Assembly: GCF_910589745.1 (NCBI RefSeq)
Contig: NZ_OU342399.1
Location: 1,787,501 to 1,851,500 of the forward strand
Length of the DNA: 64,000 nt
Direction: 5' to 3'
Source of the DNA: Candidatus Arcticimaribacter forsetii
GTDB lineage: Bacteria > Bacteroidota > Bacteroidia > Flavobacteriales > Flavobacteriaceae
The notes under the pieces are model-generated. The model did no database searches. It was not told the origin of the DNA and saw only the letters and a list, made by a program, of their open reading frames with translations. Below are positions 22,143 through 30,998 of this stretch, piece by piece (within the stretch, counting starts at the first letter, position 1; every line of letters begins with the position of its first letter). The position numbers and the translations under genes were made by a program.

Positions 22143-23027
22143 TTAATGTTTGTACCCGAAACGTTTTAACTGATTTACGTTGTTACGCCAATCTTTATTT
22201 ACTTTAACATAAAGTTCTAAATGAACTTTTTTACCAAAAAAAGCTTGAAGTGTTTTTCGAGCGCCTACTCCAACTCGCTTGAGTGCAGAGCCTTTATGTC
22301 CAATAAGAATTCCTTTTTGGGTTTCTCGCTCGACCATAATAACAGAACGGATTTTAATTATTTTTGCTTCTTCAATAAAATCTTCTGTGTCAACCTCAAC
22401 TGCGTAGGGAATTTCTTTAGAATAAAACTGGAGAATTTGTTCTCGGATAGCTTCATTTACGAAAAAACGCTCCGGCTTATCAGTAAGTTGGTCTTTTGGA
22501 TAATAGGCTGGTCCCTCTGGCAAACGATCGATTATGTAATCTAATACTTCTTTTACAGAAAATCCTGTTATTGCAGAAATTGGAAAAATTTCGGCATCTG
22601 GGAGCAAATCTTTCCAAAAAGCAATGGTAGTCATTAGAAGTTCTTGATCTGCTGTATCGATCTTATTGATTAACAAAAGTAGGGGTATTTTAGATGCTTT
22701 TATTTTGTCAAAAAGAGTAGAATCTTTCAATTCTTTTTCTCCAATTTCGACCATATATATTAAAATATCAGCGTCTTCTAAAGCTCCTTTTACAAAATCC
22801 ATCATAGAAGATTGCATCTCATAATTAGGCTTAATAACTCCAGGAGTATCAGACAAAACCATTTGATAATCGTCTCCGTTAATTATTCCTAAAATACGAT
22901 GGCGCGTAGTCTGAGCTTTCGAAGTAATAATCGAGAGTCGTTCTCCAACCCATGCATTCATTAAAGTTGATTTACCTACATTCGGATTTCCAACAATGGT
23001 AACAAAACCTGATTTATGTTTTTCCAT
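22143..23027 (-). CDS. era: GTPase Era
   Basis: A 294-residue GTPase needed for 16S rRNA maturation and 30S assembly. The P-loop is GNPNVGKST, the switch region TSKAQTTRHRI and the G4 motif NKID; a C-terminal KH domain contains GHKGSALKRVG. The start is ATG 23027 (MEKHKSGFVTIVG); the frame is open upstream to 23054. Confidence 0.96.
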   Translation of the reverse strand: MEKHKSGFVTIVGNPNVGKSTLMNAWVGERLSIITSKAQTTRHRILGIINGDDYQMVLSDTPGVIKPNYEMQSSMMDFVKGALEDADILIYMVEIGEKELKDSTLFDKIKASKIPLLLLINKIDTADQELLMTTIAFWKDLLPDAEIFPISAITGFSVKEVLDYIIDRLPEGPAYYPKDQLTDKPERFFVNEAIREQILQFYSKEIPYAVEVDTEDFIEEAKIIKIRSVIMVERETQKGILIGHKGSALKRVGVGARKTLQAFFGKKVHLELYVKVNKDWRNNVNQLKRFGYKH

Positions 23028-23174
23028 AACTAGTTGCAAAGGTAAGGACTTCATAAGAAGTGGATTGAATGTTCATGAATAAGTTTTATAATTTAAAAGC
23101 ACATGAATGTTTATGAAGGAAAAGGCATTCTACTCTCCTAACAGTCATTGAATTAAATTTATTTTCGTTTTATC

Positions 23175-23206
23175 TTGTTTTGAAGCCATTAATATCCTTA
23201 TCTTTG
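23175..23206 (+). promoter_or_regulatory. promoter of the initiator tRNA gene
   Basis: TTG (23175-23177), 21 bases, then TATCTTTG (23199-23206). The spacing and -7 box fit the Bacteroidota consensus; transcription would start a few bases before the tRNA at 23217. Confidence 0.7.
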
Positions 23207-23216
23207 ACATCCACAA

Positions 23217-24897
<1,681 letters not shown>

Positions 24898-24898
<1 letters not shown>

Positions 24899-25152
24899 TA
24901 TTTTAAATTATTGTGGTTGCAAATAATGCAACTTAGGTTATACAAATTGTTGATGATTTCCATAACAACTTCATCAGGTGTGTCATGATCACCTGTTATT
25001 CTTCGAAATGTGTCAAGCGACAGTTTCGATTCTTCTAAATTTTCCAATTTAATAGATAATTACTCTATCTGCATTGGTTCAATAATGCAGTTTATACCAT
25101 CTGGCGTTATCCATGGATTTGAATGATAACATACCATAACCCAATTACTCAT
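24898..25152 (-). pseudogene. small frame with an internal stop, upstream of the integrase
   Basis: One frame of 85 codons runs from ATG 25152 (MSNWVMVCYHSNPW) to a TAA whose last base is the first base of the integrase ATG. It is broken by a TAA at 25060-25062 after 30 codons. The second half (LENLEESKLSLDTFRRITG, then HDTPDEVVMEIINNLYN) looks like a folded helical protein and could start at a TTG. It is either a decayed gene or two coupled short proteins. Position beside a serine integrase would suit a directionality factor, but there is no sequence support for that. Confidence 0.4.
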
Positions 25153-25179
25153 GGAAGGGTTATTCCATTGAGCTGACTT

Positions 25180-25626
25180 CTAAGAAAAAATATTTTTAAT
25201 TATCCTTTGCCTATCGCTTTTGCGTATATCCGAGCTGAAATGAAGTTCATTTGATTTGTCTTTTCTAAACAAACTAAGTTCATGTATGATTAAGTCACAT
25301 CTATGGCCGTAATAGTATTTATCGTCACGAGAACAAAATCTAAGATCTTTTGACAAAAGGTCAAGTACACTCTTTGAAATTTTAAACGGTTGACCTGGAA
25401 ATTTGACATCAAACAAAGAGTAATATTCTTTATCCTCTCGTTCAATCCATATAATATAATGAAACAGCTTCCAAGCTGACTCAAGTTGTTCTTTTTCTTC
25501 TTGATGTTGCTCTTTCAATTTGTCATTTTCAGTTTCCAAATAATTCAGCAGCAACATTAATTCATCATCCGTTAAAGATGTGTTTTGGGTCATCCCATAG
25601 TGCTTTAGTAGTTCATTTTTTTTCAT
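25180..25626 (-). CDS. hypothetical protein of the island
   Basis: A 148-residue soluble protein. Residues about 25-52 are a charged coiled coil (LETENDKLKEQHQEEKEQ); the remainder contains aromatic and basic residues (YYSLFDVKFPGQPFKIS, then YYGHRCDLIIHEL). No known domain recognised. It is the first gene of a minus-strand group with the small broken frame and the integrase, 27 bases upstream of the former. The A/T-rich DNA just upstream carries three ATAACA direct repeats. Confidence 0.65.
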   Translation of the reverse strand: MKKNELLKHYGMTQNTSLTDDELMLLLNYLETENDKLKEQHQEEKEQLESAWKLFHYIIWIEREDKEYYSLFDVKFPGQPFKISKSVLDLLSKDLRFCSRDDKYYYGHRCDLIIHELSLFRKDKSNELHFSSDIRKSDRQRIIKNIFS

Positions 25627-25629
25627 GAT

Positions 25630-25665
25630 TGTTATTTTATAATGTTATAATTGTTATACATAAAA
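25630..25665 (-). promoter_or_regulatory. ATAACA direct repeats upstream of the integrase group
   Basis: On the minus strand, immediately before the 148-residue gene, ATAACA occurs three times (about 9 and 13 bases apart) in a very A/T-rich stretch. Short direct repeats of this kind are typical binding sites of ribbon-helix-helix repressors, and such a protein is encoded divergently at 26116. Inference only. Confidence 0.3.
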
Positions 25666-25789
25666 CATTGTTTTTCAATGCTTTGTATGTAATTAATACA
25701 CAATTTATCTTGGATAATCAACCCCCTGAAAAAAATATTTTTATAATTCTATGACTTTTTCATTTGTAGGACATATTTATTGATATCGA

Positions 25790-26034
25790 CGGTAACTGGT
25801 CGGAGTAAATAACGGTAGCGGTTACAGTCTTAAGTCTTACTGTGGGACGAGATCAAAAGGACAATGACCAGCACAAAGTTGAAAGGTTAGATCTCAGGGG
25901 AACCGATTCCTCTAAAGTAGTCAACAAACCACGTCTTTCGGTGACGTCGTGGGACCGGGTCGAAACAGAAGAAACCTGGAGTGATAGACCCCTTAAATGG
26001 GTAAGGGGACTCTATCGCACTACCAATCTTCAAC
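25790..26034 (+). ncRNA. candidate structured RNA or structured DNA site of the island
   Basis: The block has 48% G+C over 25841-26040 by hand count, against about 18% over the next 120 bases. It folds into a series of stems: GTAACTG/CGGTTAC (25792-25798/25819-25825), GAGATC/GATCTC (25849-25854/25890-25895), AGGGGAA/TTCCTCT with loop CCGA (25896-25913), CCACG/CGTGG (25929-25952), CCGGGT/ACCTGG (25955-25979), and a 15-bp bulged hairpin (25980-26021). GGTAG (25814) and CTACC (26020) could close the whole. No good protein explains it. It may be an RNA, a transfer origin, or the leader of the ribbon-helix-helix gene. 25627-25789 and 26051-26115 are plain A/T-rich DNA. Confidence 0.5.
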
Positions 26035-26115
26035 AGGGAAACTTTAAAGTAAATAGATAATAAAAACAACTAAAAATATCTCCTGAATTAGAATAAACAA
26101 ATCATAAATACTGGT

Positions 26116-26286
26116 ATGAAAAGAAATAAAAAAAAATCAATTACAATTAGAATTACTGAATCCCAGTATAAGAACATGATAGACGCTGTAATCGAAGAAG
26201 AAATGAATAAATCAGAGTTCATTAGAGAATCCATTCAACGCCAGCTACAGAAAATTAGGAGAAGTAATAGAAGGAATTTGTCGTAA
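26116..26286 (+). CDS. ribbon-helix-helix DNA-binding protein
   Basis: A 56-residue basic protein with an Arc/CopG-type ribbon-helix-helix: strand KKSITIRITESQ, a first helix, then NKSEFIRESIQRQL as the second helix. The C-terminus is strongly basic (KIRRSNRRNLS). Such proteins act as repressors, antitoxins or relaxosome accessory factors. No toxin gene is adjacent. It is transcribed away from the integrase group, just after the structured block, so it may regulate one or both. 26287-26425 holds no convincing gene. Confidence 0.8.
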   Translation: MKRNKKKSITIRITESQYKNMIDAVIEEEMNKSEFIRESIQRQLQKIRRSNRRNLS

Positions 26287-26425
26287 AAAAATCAATAGTT
26301 CTAAAATCCCTTAAAATGACAAAAAGTACAAAGACTCGTACCCTGTTAGATACCCAATCCAATAAATTTCAAAGAACTTGTATTACAATAACCCCAGATT
26401 TATTCTTGTAGTGATTGGACTCCTT

Positions 26426-26887
26426 TTAAAGCCAAACCCAATTTTTTTGAAACCTTGACTTCATATATCTCTCAGTAAGTGATTTTGCCAAACTTCTGCA
26501 CAATATTTCACTCGGATGATCCCAATAACCATACTCTTCCAGTTGTTTCTCAAACTGTAGCTGCTTTTGTTTCGTATCTGTCCATACATGGTGTATAGAC
26601 TCATGAATCTGGGTATCCACAAGAATCTCAATAGTTGGATTATTTTTAAGGTAGATAGTTATCTCATTCGTATGATAATTGAAATCCCCTGCTGCGTCTG
26701 ATTTTAAGATTGAAACAACCATACTGGGGGACTTTCTCCGTGTCGGGTACATAGTCCTGACCCATTCCGTTATGTCTTCTAAGAAGTCTTCCATAGGTAT
26801 CTTTAAATTGTATTGTGGTCGCATGATAATAGTCTCAACTCGATACATCAAAACAACTCCAGTAATAATCAGAAATAACCCCATCAT
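26426..26887 (-). CDS. membrane-anchored HEXXH putative metallopeptidase
   Basis: A 153-residue protein with a single N-terminal membrane segment (residues 1-16) and a zincin signature HESIHH (H95, E96, H99). A downstream HPSEILCRSLAKSL (residues 124-137) could supply a third ligand, E127. The rest resembles small SprT- or ImmA-like zinc peptidases only in outline. Its ATG overlaps the stop of the small serine recombinase gene (ATGA), so translation is probably coupled. The pairing of such a peptidase with a recombinase suggests control of element gene expression by proteolysis, but this is inference. Confidence 0.65.
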   Translation of the reverse strand: MMGLFLIITGVVLMYRVETIIMRPQYNLKIPMEDFLEDITEWVRTMYPTRRKSPSMVVSILKSDAAGDFNYHTNEITIYLKNNPTIEILVDTQIHESIHHVWTDTKQKQLQFEKQLEEYGYWDHPSEILCRSLAKSLTERYMKSRFQKNWVWL

Positions 26888-27516
26888 ATAATCCTCTTCA
26901 CTTTTAATACTGTGTTCGTTGACTTATTCGTTATTGCACTAATATTTCTGATTGACAACCCCCTCTTTATTAACCGCACAACATCTGAGTGACGATTTAA
27001 TATTTTTTCATCACAATCAGTATTTCCTTTTTTTCTACCAACACTTTGATTTCCATTTTTCTTGATATGATTACGGTAACCTGACTGCAATCGAGATAGG
27101 GTCATCTGAGATTCCATATTTGCAACACTAAATAATATTTGGACCATAAACATTGATAAACTATTTGGTGTCTTATCCTCGTTAAGCGTTTCAAGATTAA
27201 AATTCTTTATATAAAGTCCGACTTTTAAATCATGTAGGAGTTGGATGTTTTGAAGTGACTGAAGTACAGACCTCCCTATACGGCTTAACTCCCAAACTAA
27301 TATTTTATCAATTGATCCCTCTTTTGCCATTTCCAACATCTTTGAAAAAACTGGTCTTTGATCGTTCTTTTTGAATCCACTTACCTTTTCTTCAAAAACT
27401 TGAACTAACTCATAGTTCATTCTCTTAGCATATTGTTGCAGTTCGTTTGTTTGTCTCTCTGTATCCTGTCTTTCTGACTCTGAACTAACTCTTGAGTAAA
27501 TTGCAGTCTTAATCAT
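26884..27516 (-). CDS. small serine recombinase (resolvase/invertase type)
   Basis: A 210-residue recombinase. The catalytic serine is S11 in IYSRVSSESERQ, with the resolvase arginine motif LVWELSRIGRSVLQSLQ and the E-helix region FSVANMESQMTLSRLQSGY. A C-terminal helix-turn-helix (VRLIKRGLSIRNISAITNKS) binds DNA. Length and layout fit resolvases and invertases rather than integrases. ATG 27516 is chosen; the frame is open to a TTG nine bases upstream. The first gene of a two-gene unit with the HEXXH protein. Confidence 0.88.
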   Translation of the reverse strand: MIKTAIYSRVSSESERQDTERQTNELQQYAKRMNYELVQVFEEKVSGFKKNDQRPVFSKMLEMAKEGSIDKILVWELSRIGRSVLQSLQNIQLLHDLKVGLYIKNFNLETLNEDKTPNSLSMFMVQILFSVANMESQMTLSRLQSGYRNHIKKNGNQSVGRKKGNTDCDEKILNRHSDVVRLIKRGLSIRNISAITNKSTNTVLKVKRII

Positions 27517-27631
27517 ATGTATCAATTTAATCCTTTGGGTTTCTATGATGCTATGATACAGCGGATTAATGGGGTTCCGGAATAATAAATGCTAAATTTT
27601 TGCTACAATAATTGTTTTGAGACACTTTTTG

Positions 27632-27696
27632 TGTGCGGATAATAATTAGCGAAGGATCACCGTCACGGATTGATCGTAATCATTGTTATCCGCACA
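27632..27696. repeat. 65-base inverted repeat / long hairpin
   Basis: TGTGCGGATAA (27632-27642) and TTATCCGCACA (27686-27696) are perfect 11-base inverted arms; pairing continues imperfectly inwards (AAT/ATT, GATC/GATC, CCG/CGG), so almost the whole 65 bases can form one hairpin. It lies 116 bases upstream of the small serine recombinase and could be its crossover or operator site, or a folded single-strand site. Confidence 0.6.
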
Positions 27697-27710
27697 TTGG
27701 TAAAGAATGA

Positions 27711-27800
27711 TGGGGACCCCCCGGCCGGACTCCCTCCGACATCCCCCCTTAATTAGACTCTTTTTCGACTTTCCCAGAGGGGGTCAATTCCCCTCGCCGG
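27711..27800. other. G+C-rich structured block between the recombinase and hsdR
   Basis: These 90 bases have 62% G+C by hand count in an otherwise A/T-rich region. CCGGC (27721-27725) can pair with GCCGG (27796-27800), enclosing hairpin GAGGGG/CCCCTC (27777-27795); GACCCCC (27715-27721) is also complementary to GGGGGTC (27779-27785), giving an alternative fold. No coding frame or T run was found. 27517-27877 contains no gene. Confidence 0.5.
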
Positions 27801-27877
27801 ATTTTTCTGGAATTTTTTGGTAAAACTCGAATTTTTAAAAAATAAATTTTTTCAATTTTTTATAGAATATGAATAAT

Positions 27878-30800
27878 TTAATCACTTAATTCATTTGCTA
27901 ACAACTCGCTCTGTTCAATAACTCTATCTGCTTCCATACGAGCTAAATCTGGTGGATATCCATATTTAATTAATAGCTTACGAACAGTTAATCTTAACTT
28001 GGCTCTAACATCACTTCTCTTACTCCAATCAACCGTGGCGTTTTTACGAATGACATCAACAATATGGTGTATGAGTTCTTTCATTTTATGATCATCCAAC
28101 ATCTTGGTAGAGTCATTTAGATTTAGCACGCTATAGAACGCATACTCGTCTTCTGTGAGCCCTAACTCATGTGCTCTGTTATCTTCAAGCCTCATCTCTT
28201 TTGCAATGGCAGATAATTCTTCTAAGACTTGTGCAGAGTCAATTTGGTTGTTATGGTATCTGTTGACTACCGTTTCAATCATCTCAGAGAATTTCTTAGC
28301 CTGTGATATGTTTTTAGTCTTACGCACTCTCACGTCATCACTTAATAGTTTCTTTAAAAGTTCAAAAGCAACATTCTTTTGTTGCATGTTTTGTACCTCC
28401 ATTAAAAACTCGTCAGAAAGAATACTGATGTCTGGTGTTTTAATTCCAGCAGCTTCAAATACATCAATAACTCCATCACTACTTAGAGCCTCATCTACGA
28501 TTTGTTTAATGGCAGTGTCTACCTCATAATTTGATTTAACTCCTGAGGGGTTGAACTTATTTATCCTTGCCTTAACCGCTTGAAAGAAGGCGACATCATC
28601 TTTAATGACATCTGCTTCAAAGCTCGGAATAGACATGGCGAATATTTTAGAAAGTGCCGTAATTTCTTTTAAAAATCTATCTTTTAAATTTTTGCTTGAT
28701 AGGATAAAGTTTTGTGCACCAAGTAATACTTGAAGTTTAATATTAGTTTCTGCTTTGAAATATGCTTTGTAATCAAACCCATGGAACATTTGCTCTACAA
28801 TCTCAAACTTCTCTTGCATTAATGCAATTGCTTCTCTAATATCTACAAACGCTTTTCCTTCTCCGCCACTTTGAAGGTAGGTACCCATGGCATTTCTAAG
28901 TTCTTGGCCAATACCAATGTAATCTACTATTAACCCTCCTGGTTTGTCTTTATAGACCCTGTTAACTCTTGCAATAGCCTGCATCAGATTTGCTCCTTGC
29001 ATCTTCTTATCTATGTACATGGTATGCATACTTGGAGCATCAAAACCAGTAAGCCACATATCACGAACAATTACCAATTTTAAGGCGTCACTTGGCTCTT
29101 TCATTCGAATGGCCAATTCCTTTCTTTGTTGTTTTGTTGTTCGGTGAGGTTGAAAACTTTCAGGATCATCTGATGAGCTGGTCATGATGAGTTTTATAAT
29201 ACCCTTATCTAAATCATCACTGTGCCAATCAGGCCTTATCTTAATAATTTGAGCATATAAATCAACACAAATTTGTCTTGTCATTCCCACAATCATAGCT
29301 TTACCCTCAAATGCTTCCTGTCGAGCTTCAAAGTGAGTGACTAAATCTATTGCTACATCTTTCAAGCGATCTGGGTGACCTACAATAGCATTGATGGTTG
29401 CATTTTTCTTTTTAGATTTCTCTATTTGATCTTCTGTGGTGTCTGATACCTCTTCTACCAAAGCATCTATTTCAGAGCTAACTTCTTTATCCAATTTAAT
29501 CTTTACCAAACGAGCCTCATAACTGATGGGAACAGTTGCTCCATCATCCACTGCCTGTTTAATATCATAGATGTCTATATAGTCTCCAAATACTGCAGGT
29601 GTGGACTTATCTTCTTTTTCAATAGGCGTTCCTGTAAACCCAATATATGAAGCATTAGGAAGTGCATCTCTCATGTATTTAGCATTTCCGTATCGAATCT
29701 CTGATCCATCTTCTATCTCCACTAAACGACCTTTAAATCCATATTGACTTCTGTGTGCTTCATCAGCAACTACAACAATATTGGTTCTCTCAGATAGAGT
29801 GTCATATACATTACCTTCTTCAGGACTGAATTTTTGAATAGTACTAAATATTACACCTCCACCAGATACTTTTAATAGTTCTTTGATATGTTCTCTATTC
29901 TTAGCTTGAACAGGCGTTTGTCTTAGTAATCCAACACAGTTTCCAAAAGTTCCAAAGAGTTGATCATCTAAATCATTTCTATCGGTAAGGATAACAATGG
30001 TTGGATTCTTCATTTGTGGATGGGTAATAATCTGCCCACTATAGAATACCATAGACAATGACTTACCACTTCCTTGGGTATGCCAAACTACACCAACCTT
30101 ACGGTCACCATCATCAGAACTTGTGGCTCTTAGGGTTTGCTCAACCGCCTTTTGAACTGCATAATACTGATGATAAGCAGCCACCTTTTTAATCTTTGAG
30201 ATAGAAACCAAGCCTGTTGTTTCGTCTTTCTTCTCTTCTGCTTCAAAAACCGTACAGTATCTGATAAGGTTTAACAAAACCTTCTTATCAAACATATGCT
30301 TAGTCATGACCTGAAGGTCTGTTTGAACTCCAGCATCCTCTTTAGCCTTCCAGCTTAAATATCGAGTAAAGGGAGCAGATAGACTGGAAACCTTCGCATC
30401 TATACCATCCGATATAACACAGAGTGCGTTGTAGAAAAAGATACTTGGTACGTCCTTTTTATAGTTTTGAATTTGAGTGTAAGCATTACGAATCGTAGCC
30501 TTTTCACTGGTGGCATTTTTAAGTTCAACAACTACTAAAGGAAGACCATTGATATAGATAACTACATCCAATCTTCTGTTTACATTATTTTCTTTTATTA
30601 CTAATTGGTTGACTACCCAATAGGTGTTGTTCTCTGGGTTCTCAATGTCTAATAAATCAATATTTACTCCTTTAGATGCGCCATCTTTTGTGAACTCTAC
30701 TGAAACGCCACTTGTGAGATAGGTATGGAAACGCTCATTATTTTCCATAATTTCCTCTGTGCCTAAGCTCAGCACTTTTTGATGGGCCTCATTAATTGCA

Positions 30801-30988
30801 GAAGAAGGAACTCCTGGGTTTAGTCTTTCAATGGCTCTAAGCAGTTCATTTTCTAAAACAACGCTATCAAAGTTATTACGTTGTGGGTTGTCTGAATCAG
30901 GAGCAATATCAGGGCCATGATGAAACTTAAAACCTTGACCAGTTAACTGATCAATAAAAGCAATTTCTATGAGATCTTCATTAAGCAT
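27878..30988 (-). CDS. hsdR: type I restriction enzyme, motor and nuclease subunit HsdR
   Basis: A 1036-residue HsdR. The N-terminal nuclease has the PD-(D/E)XK motif D141...E155-L-K157 (GLPLVVVELKNAT). The superfamily 2 helicase motor follows: Walker A HTQGSGKS (306-310), DEAH box at 409-412 (VVVADEAHRSQYG), and motif VI-type QAIARVNRVYKDK. It translocates DNA and cuts unmodified DNA when bound to the M-S complex. The C-terminal ~250 residues are helical. It is the last gene of the XRE-hsdMS-hsdR operon, 10 bases after hsdMS. No frameshift seen. Confidence 0.95.
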   Translation of the reverse strand: MLNEDLIEIAFIDQLTGQGFKFHHGPDIAPDSDNPQRNNFDSVVLENELLRAIERLNPGVPSSAINEAHQKVLSLGTEEIMENNERFHTYLTSGVSVEFTKDGASKGVNIDLLDIENPENNTYWVVNQLVIKENNVNRRLDVVIYINGLPLVVVELKNATSEKATIRNAYTQIQNYKKDVPSIFFYNALCVISDGIDAKVSSLSAPFTRYLSWKAKEDAGVQTDLQVMTKHMFDKKVLLNLIRYCTVFEAEEKKDETTGLVSISKIKKVAAYHQYYAVQKAVEQTLRATSSDDGDRKVGVVWHTQGSGKSLSMVFYSGQIITHPQMKNPTIVILTDRNDLDDQLFGTFGNCVGLLRQTPVQAKNREHIKELLKVSGGGVIFSTIQKFSPEEGNVYDTLSERTNIVVVADEAHRSQYGFKGRLVEIEDGSEIRYGNAKYMRDALPNASYIGFTGTPIEKEDKSTPAVFGDYIDIYDIKQAVDDGATVPISYEARLVKIKLDKEVSSEIDALVEEVSDTTEDQIEKSKKKNATINAIVGHPDRLKDVAIDLVTHFEARQEAFEGKAMIVGMTRQICVDLYAQIIKIRPDWHSDDLDKGIIKLIMTSSSDDPESFQPHRTTKQQRKELAIRMKEPSDALKLVIVRDMWLTGFDAPSMHTMYIDKKMQGANLMQAIARVNRVYKDKPGGLIVDYIGIGQELRNAMGTYLQSGGEGKAFVDIREAIALMQEKFEIVEQMFHGFDYKAYFKAETNIKLQVLLGAQNFILSSKNLKDRFLKEITALSKIFAMSIPSFEADVIKDDVAFFQAVKARINKFNPSGVKSNYEVDTAIKQIVDEALSSDGVIDVFEAAGIKTPDISILSDEFLMEVQNMQQKNVAFELLKKLLSDDVRVRKTKNISQAKKFSEMIETVVNRYHNNQIDSAQVLEELSAIAKEMRLEDNRAHELGLTEDEYAFYSVLNLNDSTKMLDDHKMKELIHHIVDVIRKNATVDWSKRSDVRAKLRLTVRKLLIKYGYPPDLARMEADRVIEQSELLANELSD

Positions 30989-30998
30989 ATTAGGTAGG

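Noticed and set aside
25790-26034. Retron, group II intron, CRISPR tracr or omega RNA
   Set aside because: There is no reverse transcriptase, Cas, TnpB or IscB gene near it and no intron domain V or CRISPR repeat.
25842-26060. A 72-codon frame (and a 60-codon frame on the other strand) over the structured block
   Set aside because: Non-ATG start, no recognisable domain, and the DNA is dominated by consecutive stems; an RNA or DNA structure explains the composition better. Not fully excluded.
26316-26411. A 31-codon frame after the ribbon-helix-helix gene
   Set aside because: Too short and without any supporting feature.
27632-27696. Invertible promoter flipped by the small serine recombinase
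   Set aside because: The 43-base spacer carries no TAnnTTTG box in either direction and is shorter than usual invertible promoters.
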